From the NCBI GenBank assembly GCA_029287275.1, contig JARFRL010000334.1, forward strand, positions 1 to 8,011: 8,011 nt of DNA, in the 5' to 3' direction. This document shows positions 1 through 5,410 of this stretch, piece by piece. This stretch comes from Pontiella desulfatans. GTDB taxonomy: Bacteria; Verrucomicrobiota; Kiritimatiellia; Kiritimatiellales; Pontiellaceae. A program made the translations under genes and the position numbers. Every line of letters begins with the position of its first letter. Positions within the stretch are counted from its first letter, which is position 1. The notes beneath the pieces are model-generated. The model did no database searches. It worked only from the letters and a program-made list of their open reading frames with translations, and was not told the DNA's origin.

Positions 1-194
1 CATCAAACCTTCGTGCTTTGTGCTCGGTATGCAATGAAGGAGCCGCCAACTTAACACTCGAACGCCCAACAAGCACAAAACTACTGGCGCAGGTTCGCCG
101 CGCAACGGGCAAGGATCAGCTCGAATTGCTTAAATGGCTTATGAAAAAATTCCCAAATCAAGCCGCTGAGTTTATAAAAGATATGGAGCAATAG
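1..194 (+). CDS. 3' end of an HNH-endonuclease-like gene (partial)
   Basis: An open frame with codons starting at position 3 runs to a TAG at 192-194 and gives 63 C-terminal residues; the start lies outside the window. The tail reads LRALCSVCNEGAANLT, then ERPT, LLAQVRRATGKDQLELL and WLMKKFP. The Leu-Cys-x-x-Cys-Asn-x-Gly...Asn pattern is what the C-terminal half of an HNH/McrA-type nuclease fold looks like (zinc-knuckle Cys pair plus the final Asn of the motif). The catalytic His residues would lie upstream and cannot be seen. It does not look like the C-terminus of V-ATPase subunit A, the usual neighbour before ntpB. GC by hand count is about 47%, below the ATPase genes, which fits an acquired gene. 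Its last codons contain the GGAG (185-188) that serves ntpB, one base separates its stop from the ntpB ATG, and the two are probably co-transcribed. Family assignment rests on recalled motif patterns, so it is moderate; a restriction-type or homing-type role cannot be told apart. Confidence 0.5.
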   Translation, partial: SNLRALCSVCNEGAANLTLERPTSTKLLAQVRRATGKDQLELLKWLMKKFPNQAAEFIKDMEQ

Positions 195-195
195 C

Positions 196-1497
196 ATGCA
201 GAATAAAGTGTATCACCAAATCGAACAGATCACGGGCAACGTGATCGTGGTAAAGGCCGGCGGCGTCATCGCCGGGGAACTCGCGCAGGTTGACTCGGCG
301 GTAGGCGTCTCGCTGGCGCAGGTGATTCGTCTTGAAAACGAAAACGTCTTCCTGCAGGTATTCGCCGGCGGGCGCGGCATCGGCACCGACGCCAAGGTGA
401 AATTCCTGGGCCGCACGATGCAGATTCCCTTCTCTGAAAACCTGCTGGGCCGCGTGTTCACCGGCTCCGGCGAGCCTCGCGACAACGGTCCGGAAATCAA
501 AGAAAACATGATCGATATCGGCGGGCCGTCCGTCAACCCGGCCAAGCGCATCATTCCGCGCAACATGGTGCGCACCGGCATCCCGATGATCAACGTGTTC
601 AACACCCTCGTTGAATCGCAGAAACTGCCGATTTTCTCGGTGGCCGGCGAGCCCTACAACGATCTGCTCGCGCAGATCGCGTTGCAGGCCGAGGTCGACG
701 TGATCATCCTCGGCGGCATGGGTCTGAAACACGACGACTACCTGTTCTTCCGCGACATGCTGGATGAAAGCGGCGCCCTTTCCCGCACGGTCATGTTCGT
801 TCACACGGCGTCCGACCCGACGGTCGAGTGCCTGCTCGTTCCGGACGTCTCCCTGGCCGTGGCCGAGAAATACGCGCAGGATGACAAACGCGTGCTCGTT
901 CTGCTGACCGACATGACCAACTTCGCCGACTCCATGAAAGAGGTCGCGATCACGATGGAACAGATCCCGTCGAACCGCGGTTATCCCGGCGACCTGTATT
1001 CCCAGCTCGCGGCGCGGTACGAAAAAGCCGTTGACTTCGAAGGCAGCGGCTCCATCACGCTCCTCGCGGTAACCACCATGCCGGGCGACGACGTGACGCA
1101 CCCGGTTCCGGACAACACCGGATACATCACGGAGGGTCAGTTCTATCTGAAAAACGGACGCATCGAGCCCTTCGGCTCCCTGTCCCGACTGAAGCAGCAG
1201 GTGAACGACCGCACGCGTGAAGATCATCGCACCATCATGGACACCATGATTCAGTTGTACGCGAACTACAAAGAAACCCTGGAAAAACAATCCATGGGAT
1301 TCCGCATGTCGGACTGGGACAGCAAGTTGCTCAAATACGGCGAGAAATTCGAAGTCAGCATGATGGATATTTCGGTGAACACCCCGCTCGAGGAAGCCCT
1401 CGATAATGGCTGGAAAATTCTGGCCGACTGTTTTGATCCCGCGGAAACCGGCATTCAATCGAAATACACCGACAAGTTCTGGCCGAAGGGAGCTTAG
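196..1497 (+). CDS. ntpB: V-type ATP synthase/ATPase subunit B
   Basis: Non-catalytic B subunit of the V1 head, alternating with the catalytic A subunit in the A3B3 hexamer (also named atpB in V-type operons). The protein has 433 residues, normal for the chlamydial/spirochaetal form. It has the N-terminal beta-barrel (about 1-70), the nucleotide-binding-like core and a C-terminal helical domain. The P-loop position reads SVAGEPYNDL (about residues 148-156) and lacks the GKT needed for catalysis, which separates B from A. The family signature PSNRGYPGDLYSQLAARYEK begins near residue 258. Other conserved stretches are VFTGSGEPRDNGP and LTDMTNFADSMKEVA. The start at 196 is supported by GGAG at 185-188, seven bases upstream and inside the preceding gene. 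A small perfect hairpin (GGGAGC, loop TTA, GCTCCC; 1488-1502) straddles the stop codon. The next ATPase gene, ntpD, is displaced about 450 bp downstream by the inserted cassette. Confidence 0.96.
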   Translation: MQNKVYHQIEQITGNVIVVKAGGVIAGELAQVDSAVGVSLAQVIRLENENVFLQVFAGGRGIGTDAKVKFLGRTMQIPFSENLLGRVFTGSGEPRDNGPEIKENMIDIGGPSVNPAKRIIPRNMVRTGIPMINVFNTLVESQKLPIFSVAGEPYNDLLAQIALQAEVDVIILGGMGLKHDDYLFFRDMLDESGALSRTVMFVHTASDPTVECLLVPDVSLAVAEKYAQDDKRVLVLLTDMTNFADSMKEVAITMEQIPSNRGYPGDLYSQLAARYEKAVDFEGSGSITLLAVTTMPGDDVTHPVPDNTGYITEGQFYLKNGRIEPFGSLSRLKQQVNDRTREDHRTIMDTMIQLYANYKETLEKQSMGFRMSDWDSKLLKYGEKFEVSMMDISVNTPLEEALDNGWKILADCFDPAETGIQSKYTDKFWPKGA

Positions 1498-1501
1498 CTC
1501 C

Positions 1502-1532
1502 CCGTTTACGGTTATCTGTTATTCGTTATCAG
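1502..1532 (+). repeat. Left arm of inverted repeat flanking the four-helix-bundle gene
   Basis: This 31-nt arm is made of consecutive 7-nt units of the form GTTANNN: GTTATCT (1511-1517), GTTATTC (1518-1524) and GTTATCA (1525-1531), preceded by a degenerate unit GTTTACG (1504-1510). Its reverse complement matches positions 1916-1946 at 26 of 31 bases. It starts five bases after the ntpB stop codon and ends four bases before the start codon of the inserted gene. In RNA it could pair with the right arm and enclose the whole coding region. Confidence 0.85.
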
Positions 1533-1536
1533 AAAT

Positions 1537-1929
1537 ATGAGTGATAAAATCACAACGTTTGAAGATTTAGAGTGTTGGCAGGCATGCCGTCGCTTAAGAA
1601 TTTTCGTGGCGAAGAAAGTCGTGCCGACCTTTCCGAAGGAAGAACGGTACAGCCTGTCCTCGCAGATACTGCGTTCCGCCCGCTCAACCACCGCCAACAT
1701 TGCTGAAGGCTACGGTCGTTTCCACTATTTGGACAACGCCAAGTTTTGCAGCAACGCCCGCGGTTCCTGTTTCGAAACGATAGATCATTTGATAACCGCC
1801 AACGGCGAAGACATGGTTTCTCCTGAAATGCTCTCAGAGGGTCGCGAACTTGCCAACGAAGCCTCCAGAATATTAAATGGCTACATAAAATATTTAAGAA
1901 AACAGGCTTCGTCCCCTGATAACCAATAA
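1537..1929 (+). CDS. Four-helix-bundle protein of the 23S rRNA intervening-sequence (IVP) family
   Basis: Predicted 130-residue all-helical protein of the 23S rRNA intervening sequence / four-helix-bundle family, usually about 115-130 residues. Typical family motifs are visible: an N-terminal FEDLECWQACRRL (about 8-20), QILRSARSTTANIAEGYGR (about 43-61), then ARGSCFETIDHL. Relatives are encoded inside insertions in 23S rRNA genes of Leptospira and others and also at dispersed loci. The relative Avd of diversity-generating retroelements binds nucleic acid, but the function of the stand-alone family is unsettled and none is claimed here. The gene interrupts the ntpB-ntpD junction in the same direction. 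GC is about 50% by hand count, lower than the flanking genes. No Shine-Dalgarno precedes the ATG. The last codons (Pro-Asp-Asn-Gln-stop) lie inside the right repeat arm, so gene and repeats form one unit. No reverse transcriptase or variable repeat is in view, so it is not an obvious DGR component. Confidence 0.9.
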   Translation: MSDKITTFEDLECWQACRRLRIFVAKKVVPTFPKEERYSLSSQILRSARSTTANIAEGYGRFHYLDNAKFCSNARGSCFETIDHLITANGEDMVSPEMLSEGRELANEASRILNGYIKYLRKQASSPDNQ

Positions 1930-1946
1930 CAAGTAACCGATAACGG
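1916..1946 (+). repeat. Right arm of inverted repeat flanking the four-helix-bundle gene
   Basis: Four consecutive 7-nt NNNTAAC units are visible: TGATAAC (1917-1923), CAATAAC (1924-1930), AAGTAAC (1931-1937) and CGATAAC (1938-1944). The arm is the imperfect reverse complement of 1502-1532 (five mismatches, no gaps). It contains the stop codon of the inserted gene (TAA at 1927-1929). Because seven is not a multiple of three, the TAA triplets at 1920, 1927, 1934 and 1941 fall in all three reading frames. The arm ends eight bases before the ntpD start codon. Confidence 0.85.
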
Positions 1947-1954
1947 CCCTACTT

Positions 1955-2542
1955 ATGGCGAAAATCAAACTAACCAAAAACGAGCTCAAGACGCAGCGCG
2001 ATTCGCTTAAGCGATTCCAGCGCTACCTGCCGACGCTCCAGCTGAAGAAGCAACAGCTTCAGATGGAGATGCGTCGCTTGGACCAGGAAATTCTGGAAAA
2101 ACGCGATGAGGAACAGGAAGCGCGCGCCAAGCTGAGTTCGTGGATCCAGCTCTACTCCGAACCGATCGACCTCGGCCCGTACGCGGAGTTGGAGACGCTG
2201 AAGACCTCGCGAGGCAATATCGCGGGCGTCAACATTCCGATTCTCGAGGATCTCGTCTTCAAAGTCGTTCCCGTGAATCTTTTCGAGACCGAGGCGTGGA
2301 CCGACGAAGGCATCAGCACGTTGAAACAGCTCACCCGTCTGCGCGTCGAGCGCCAGATCCTCGAAGAACAGCATCGCTTGCTGGGCGACGAGCTTCGAAC
2401 CACGACCCAGCGCGTCAACCTCTTTGAAAAAGTGAAGATTCCGGAAGCGAAAGAAAACATCCGCGTGATCCGCATCTTCATGGGCGACCAACAGACCGCG
2501 GCCGTCGCCCGTTCCAAAATCGCGAAAGGAAAAAACGCGTGA
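1955..2542 (+). CDS. ntpD: V-type ATP synthase/ATPase subunit D
   Basis: Subunit D forms the central rotor shaft of V1, a long antiparallel coiled coil that turns inside the A3B3 head and couples it to the membrane ring. The protein has 195 residues, near the family norm. The N-terminal helix (about 1-70, rich in Lys, Glu, Gln and Leu, with heptad-like spacing) and the C-terminal helix (about 120-175) are separated by a variable middle section. The family signature QRVNLFEKVKIPEAKENIRV lies near the C-terminus (about 150-169). The ATG at 1955 gives the expected MAKIKLTKNELK start. No convincing Shine-Dalgarno is present upstream (the bases are CGGCCCTACTT), unlike the other ATPase genes here; the inserted cassette ends only eight bases before the ATG and may have displaced the original one. 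The stop overlaps the GTG start of ntpI by four bases, so the two are translationally coupled. Confidence 0.93.
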   Translation: MAKIKLTKNELKTQRDSLKRFQRYLPTLQLKKQQLQMEMRRLDQEILEKRDEEQEARAKLSSWIQLYSEPIDLGPYAELETLKTSRGNIAGVNIPILEDLVFKVVPVNLFETEAWTDEGISTLKQLTRLRVERQILEEQHRLLGDELRTTTQRVNLFEKVKIPEAKENIRVIRIFMGDQQTAAVARSKIAKGKNA

Positions 2543-4338
2543 TCGTTAAGATGAAAAAACTCACGCTCCTGTGCACCCAGGCGCGTCAGGAGTCCACGCT
2601 GGAAAAACTCCGCGACCTTGAAGTGGTTCACGTCGAGCACGTACAGGCGCCACAGAGCTCGGCGCTTGAAAAGGCCCGCAATCACCTGCAATACGTCCAG
2701 CGCGCCCGGGAAGTGCTCAGCGCCCATCCGGACACCGACCCGACGGGAAAGAATCCGGATCAGCTCGTGGATAGTGTTTGGGAACTCCTCCATAAGGAGA
2801 AGGAACTGAAGGACACGCTGCAGTCCCTTGAACACGAGTACGCCCGTATCGCGCCCTTCGGCGAGTTCGATCCGCGCGAACTGATGAAGCTCAACGAAAG
2901 CGGCATCGTCGCCAAGTTGTATGAACTGCCGATCAAAGAGACTCCCACGGCTCCGGAAGGCGTCGCCATCGCGGAAATCAGCCGCGACAAAACGACGCTC
3001 TACGTGCTGGCGGTCGCCCGCGAGGAATTCACCCTCGCCGCGCATGAAGCGCGCGTGCCCGATCAGTCGTATTCCGAGATGAGCCGATACATCGAGAAAA
3101 CCAAAAAGGCGATCGAGGAGACGGAGGCCGAATTCCAGAAATACGCGGGCGACAAAATGTTGGTCGACGAAATCGTGGGTGAAGCCGCCGACGCCGTCCG
3201 GTATCTGGAGGTTCAGGACGGCATGGGGGGCGAATCCTCCTTCGTGTACCTGAAAGGTTTTTATCCCGCGGAGAGCGAGGCCGCCATCGAAGCCGCCGCC
3301 GCGGAGTTTGGCTGGGGCTTTCAGTTCGACGATGTTTCGGACGAGGACCAACCCCCGACGCTGCTGCGAAACCCCAAATGGGTTTCCCCGATTAAAGCCG
3401 CGCTCGATATGATTGGCGTGGTTCCGGGGTATAAGGAACTCGACGTAAGCGCGTTGTTCCTGATTTTCCTGAGCGTCTTTTTCGCGTTCATCATTGGAGA
3501 CGCGGGATACGGCTTGCTCTTCATCGGTCTGACCCTGTTTGGCAAATTTAAAACCAAAGGGAACGCCGGCGCCCAACCGGGCCTCAACCTGCTCATGATC
3601 ATGAGCGTGTTCTGCGTGATCTTCGGAGCGCTAACCGGAAACTATTTCGGTATCGCCCTCGATTCACTCCCCGGCTGGATGCAAGCGCTGAGCAGCGACT
3701 ACATGACCGGCAAGATGGCCGATGGCGGCTGGAACTCTGATCTCGCGGCCAAGAACGTGATGTTCATCTGCTTCTCCATCGGAACCATTCACATCTCCAT
3801 CGCGCATGTGTGGAACCTGATTCGCAAGATAAACTCCTTCGCTTGCCTGCAGGATCTGGGGTGGCTCTGCTGCACGTGGATGCTCTTTGGCGTGGTGCTG
3901 AACATGGTGCTGAACGTGGAGCTCCCGACATGGGTCACCGCTTCGCAGCTTCCCATGCTGGGAACCGGTATCGGTCTGATTGTCCTGAGCCTGGTCTTGA
4001 CCAAGTCCTACTTCGGACTGGTCACGCTCGCTCTGGACGTCATCAACAACTTCGTGGATATCATCTCATACGTTCGTTTGTACGCGGTCGGGGCCGCTTC
4101 GCTGGCGATTGCCCAGGCGTTCAACGGCATGGCGTTCCCCGAAGGAGAAGCCATCAAGTTCACGATTGGCGGCGCGCTGATTCTCTTCGCCGGACACGCC
4201 CTGAATATCATTCTTGGAGCCATGGGCGTGATGGTTCACGGCATTCGACTCAACACACTTGAATTTTCCAGCCACGCGGGAGTTGAATGGGCCGGCTTGC
4301 ACTTCAATCCCTTTAGAAAAAGCAAAGAAAACCTTTAA
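2539..4338 (+). CDS. ntpI: V-type ATP synthase/ATPase subunit I (membrane stator subunit a)
   Basis: Homologue of the a/I subunit of VO, which holds the two ion half-channels beside the rotor ring and anchors the peripheral stalk. Length is 599 residues. The first ~295 residues are a soluble, coiled-coil-rich cytoplasmic arm; about seven hydrophobic segments follow, near 303-331, 349-372, 407-430, 440-460, 473-489, 507-529 and 541-569. The motif SYVRLYAVGAASLAIAQAF supplies the conserved Arg (R513) that faces the ring carboxylate in this family. The C-terminal HGIRLNTLEFSSHAG (R570) is also characteristic. The start is taken as GTG at 2539: it overlaps the ntpD stop as GTGA and has AAGGA at 2526-2530 with eight-base spacing, and MIVKMKKLTLL is a normal family N-terminus. 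An in-frame ATG at 2551 is the alternative but lies 20 bases from that AAGGA. Confidence 0.94.
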   Translation: MIVKMKKLTLLCTQARQESTLEKLRDLEVVHVEHVQAPQSSALEKARNHLQYVQRAREVLSAHPDTDPTGKNPDQLVDSVWELLHKEKELKDTLQSLEHEYARIAPFGEFDPRELMKLNESGIVAKLYELPIKETPTAPEGVAIAEISRDKTTLYVLAVAREEFTLAAHEARVPDQSYSEMSRYIEKTKKAIEETEAEFQKYAGDKMLVDEIVGEAADAVRYLEVQDGMGGESSFVYLKGFYPAESEAAIEAAAAEFGWGFQFDDVSDEDQPPTLLRNPKWVSPIKAALDMIGVVPGYKELDVSALFLIFLSVFFAFIIGDAGYGLLFIGLTLFGKFKTKGNAGAQPGLNLLMIMSVFCVIFGALTGNYFGIALDSLPGWMQALSSDYMTGKMADGGWNSDLAAKNVMFICFSIGTIHISIAHVWNLIRKINSFACLQDLGWLCCTWMLFGVVLNMVLNVELPTWVTASQLPMLGTGIGLIVLSLVLTKSYFGLVTLALDVINNFVDIISYVRLYAVGAASLAIAQAFNGMAFPEGEAIKFTIGGALILFAGHALNIILGAMGVMVHGIRLNTLEFSSHAGVEWAGLHFNPFRKSKENL

Positions 4339-4370
4339 CAACATGGAATTCATCAACCGGAGGAAATATT

Positions 4371-4841
4371 ATGTTAGATCTAGCACCTGAACTCGCACCC
4401 GCAATGATTAAGCTTGGCGGAGCCGCGGCGCTCGCGTTCGCGGCCATTGGATCCGCGCTTGGCACCGGAACCGCCGGCATGGCCGGTATCGGCGCGTGGA
4501 AAAAATGCTATCTGCAAGGCAAACCGGCTCCCTTCATTCTGCTCGTGTTCATCGGCGCTCCGCTGTCGCAGACCATCTACGGATTGCTCCTGTTGCTCTC
4601 ATTCAACAAAATGGCCCTTGCCGACACCGCGGCCGTAATGTGGCCGGCCGTGCTCGGCGCGGGGATCATCGGCGGTATCGCGATGGGTATGTCCGCTTGG
4701 TTCCAGGGTAAAGCCGGCGCCGCCGGCTCCGACGCCATGGCTGAAACCGGTCAAGGATTTGGTAACTACCTGACCACGCTCGGTATCGTGGAAACGGTCG
4801 CCCTCTTCGTGATGATCTTCATCCAGATGGCCCTCAAGTAA
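4371..4841 (+). CDS. ntpK: V-type ATP synthase/ATPase subunit K (rotor-ring proteolipid)
   Basis: The 156-residue proteolipid makes the rotating ion-carrying ring of VO. It is a fused double hairpin with four membrane helices (about 15-41, 53-78, 90-111 and 134-155). The essential carboxylate is E141 in the second hairpin (GIVETVALF); the equivalent place in the first hairpin is Q67 (GAPLSQTIYG), so there is one carboxylate per protomer, as in other K subunits. S66, Q67, Q112 (FQGKAGAAG) and E141 align by eye with T64, Q65, Q110 and E139 of the sodium site in Enterococcus hirae NtpK, which suggests sodium rather than proton transport (inference). A strong GGAGG at 4359-4363, seven bases before the ATG, fits the high translation needed for a ring present in many copies. 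It is the last gene of the operon, followed by a terminator 22 bases after the stop. Confidence 0.95.
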   Translation: MLDLAPELAPAMIKLGGAAALAFAAIGSALGTGTAGMAGIGAWKKCYLQGKPAPFILLVFIGAPLSQTIYGLLLLLSFNKMALADTAAVMWPAVLGAGIIGGIAMGMSAWFQGKAGAAGSDAMAETGQGFGNYLTTLGIVETVALFVMIFIQMALK

Positions 4842-4862
4842 CCGATCCGCGATGAAATCGAA

Positions 4863-4895
4863 AACGCCCGACGCGACAGCGTTCGGGCGTTTTTT
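4863..4895 (+). terminator. Intrinsic terminator of the V-ATPase operon
   Basis: A nine-base perfect stem (AACGCCCGA at 4863-4871 with TCGGGCGTT at 4883-4891) can extend inward by three pairs (CGC/GCG) past one bulged T, and is followed by a run of six T (4890-4895). It lies 22 bases after the ntpK stop codon. On the other strand the stem is followed by only four T, so it may act weakly on transcripts from the convergent minus-strand gene. Confidence 0.9.
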
Positions 4896-4905
4896 GTAAC
4901 CGTAT

Positions 4906-4966
4906 GAAGTTCCGCCTTCAGGCGATTTCGCGCGCGGAGCGGCCTAAAGGCGGGACAACGAACTTC
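4906..4966. repeat. Long imperfect palindrome, REP-like or transcript-end hairpin
   Basis: Outer arms GAAGTT (4906-4911) and AACTTC (4961-4966) pair. After a seven-base one-sided loop (4954-4960), CCGCCTT (4912-4918) pairs with AAGGCGG (4947-4953), and after one mismatch AGGC (4920-4923) pairs with GCCT (4942-4945). This gives about 17 base pairs over 61 nt. One end overlaps the stop codon of the minus-strand rubredoxin-like gene. No T-run follows it on either strand, so it is not a standard intrinsic terminator. It could stabilise 3' ends of converging transcripts or be one copy of a dispersed palindromic repeat; one window cannot show copy number. Confidence 0.6.
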
Positions 4967-5300
4967 AACCCCACTTGCCTTTGTTCATGTGCCCCTGCAT
5001 CTCCGTCATGGAGAGCTTCATTTGCAGGTAGGACGCGTCCAGGCTTTGCTCGAACACCTTGACGCATCCCGGATCCAACGCGTCCTTGATTCCGGCTTCG
5101 CACACGCGCTCGATCTGTCGCGCGAGATCAATCAGTTGCGCGTGCAGCACGTTGGTGTTGCGCGAACGCTCGATCAGCCCCGCGGCCGTGTCGTCCAACT
5201 CGGTGAATTTTTCCGCGGCCGCCCCGCATTTCGGGCAGGTCGCGCAGGCTTCATCCCCGTCATGAATGTAGCCGCAGACCTCGCATCTCCATTTCTTCAT
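4965..5300 (-). CDS. Small rubredoxin-like-domain protein
   Basis: The 111-residue protein begins with a rubredoxin-like metal knuckle: KKWRCEVCGYIHDGDEA, then CPKCGA. C6, C9, C22 and C25 would bind one Fe or Zn, with an extra C19 next to the second pair. This mini-domain is like the one at the C-terminus of rubrerythrins, but the rest (about 35-111) is predicted helical and shows no diiron ExxH motifs, so it is not a rubrerythrin. The start at 5300 is chosen because AAGGAG lies seven bases upstream on the minus strand and MKKWRCEVCGY is the usual beginning of such domains; a start 27 codons further upstream is possible but would add an AT-rich stretch containing the promoter. It is transcribed alone, convergent with ntpK and divergent from the NIF3-like gene. 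An electron-transfer or oxidative-stress role is plausible but not shown. The helical part is not recognised. Confidence 0.8.
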   Translation of the reverse strand: MKKWRCEVCGYIHDGDEACATCPKCGAAAEKFTELDDTAAGLIERSRNTNVLHAQLIDLARQIERVCEAGIKDALDPGCVKVFEQSLDASYLQMKLSMTEMQGHMNKGKWG

Positions 5301-5326
5301 CGTCGTCTCCTTGGTTAGGTGAAAGA

Positions 5327-5354
5327 ATTTTAAAACCGCGCCGAAAAAAAGCAA
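5327..5354 (-). promoter_or_regulatory. Likely promoter of the rubredoxin-like gene
   Basis: Read on the minus strand, a -35-like TTGCTT (5349-5354), a 16-base spacer and a -10-like TAAAAT (5327-5332, five of six to consensus) precede the gene by about 27 bases and leave room for a short leader carrying the AAGGAG. The -35 is poor (three of six). AT-rich composition here contrasts with the GC-rich surroundings. Confidence 0.5.
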
Positions 5355-5410
5355 GAGAGACCGCCGGACATTTCCTTTCAACGCGAACCGGCATCGTGCA
5401 TATTAACCTC

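Noticed and set aside
172..1458. Long open frame on the minus strand opposite ntpB
   Set aside because: It is opposite a certain gene and rich in His, Arg, Val and Asp of the kind produced by antisense reading of GC-rich codons, with no recognisable motif. It is a shadow of ntpB.
1537..1929. Four-helix-bundle gene as Avd of a diversity-generating retroelement
   Set aside because: No reverse transcriptase, template repeat or variable repeat is visible, and the flanking inverted arms fit an intervening-sequence-type unit better.
1498..1954. Target-site duplication at the cassette ends
   Set aside because: The flanks share only short C-rich bases (CCC/CCT) and no direct repeat long enough to claim.
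2152..3576. Long minus-strand open frame covering ntpD and ntpI
   Set aside because: It spans two firmly identified plus-strand genes and their junction, shows no family motif and no ribosome binding site pattern that outweighs them. Shadow.
5301..5381. 27-codon N-terminal extension of the rubredoxin-like gene
   Set aside because: The AAGGAG and usual family N-terminus favour 5300, and the extension would translate through the likely promoter.
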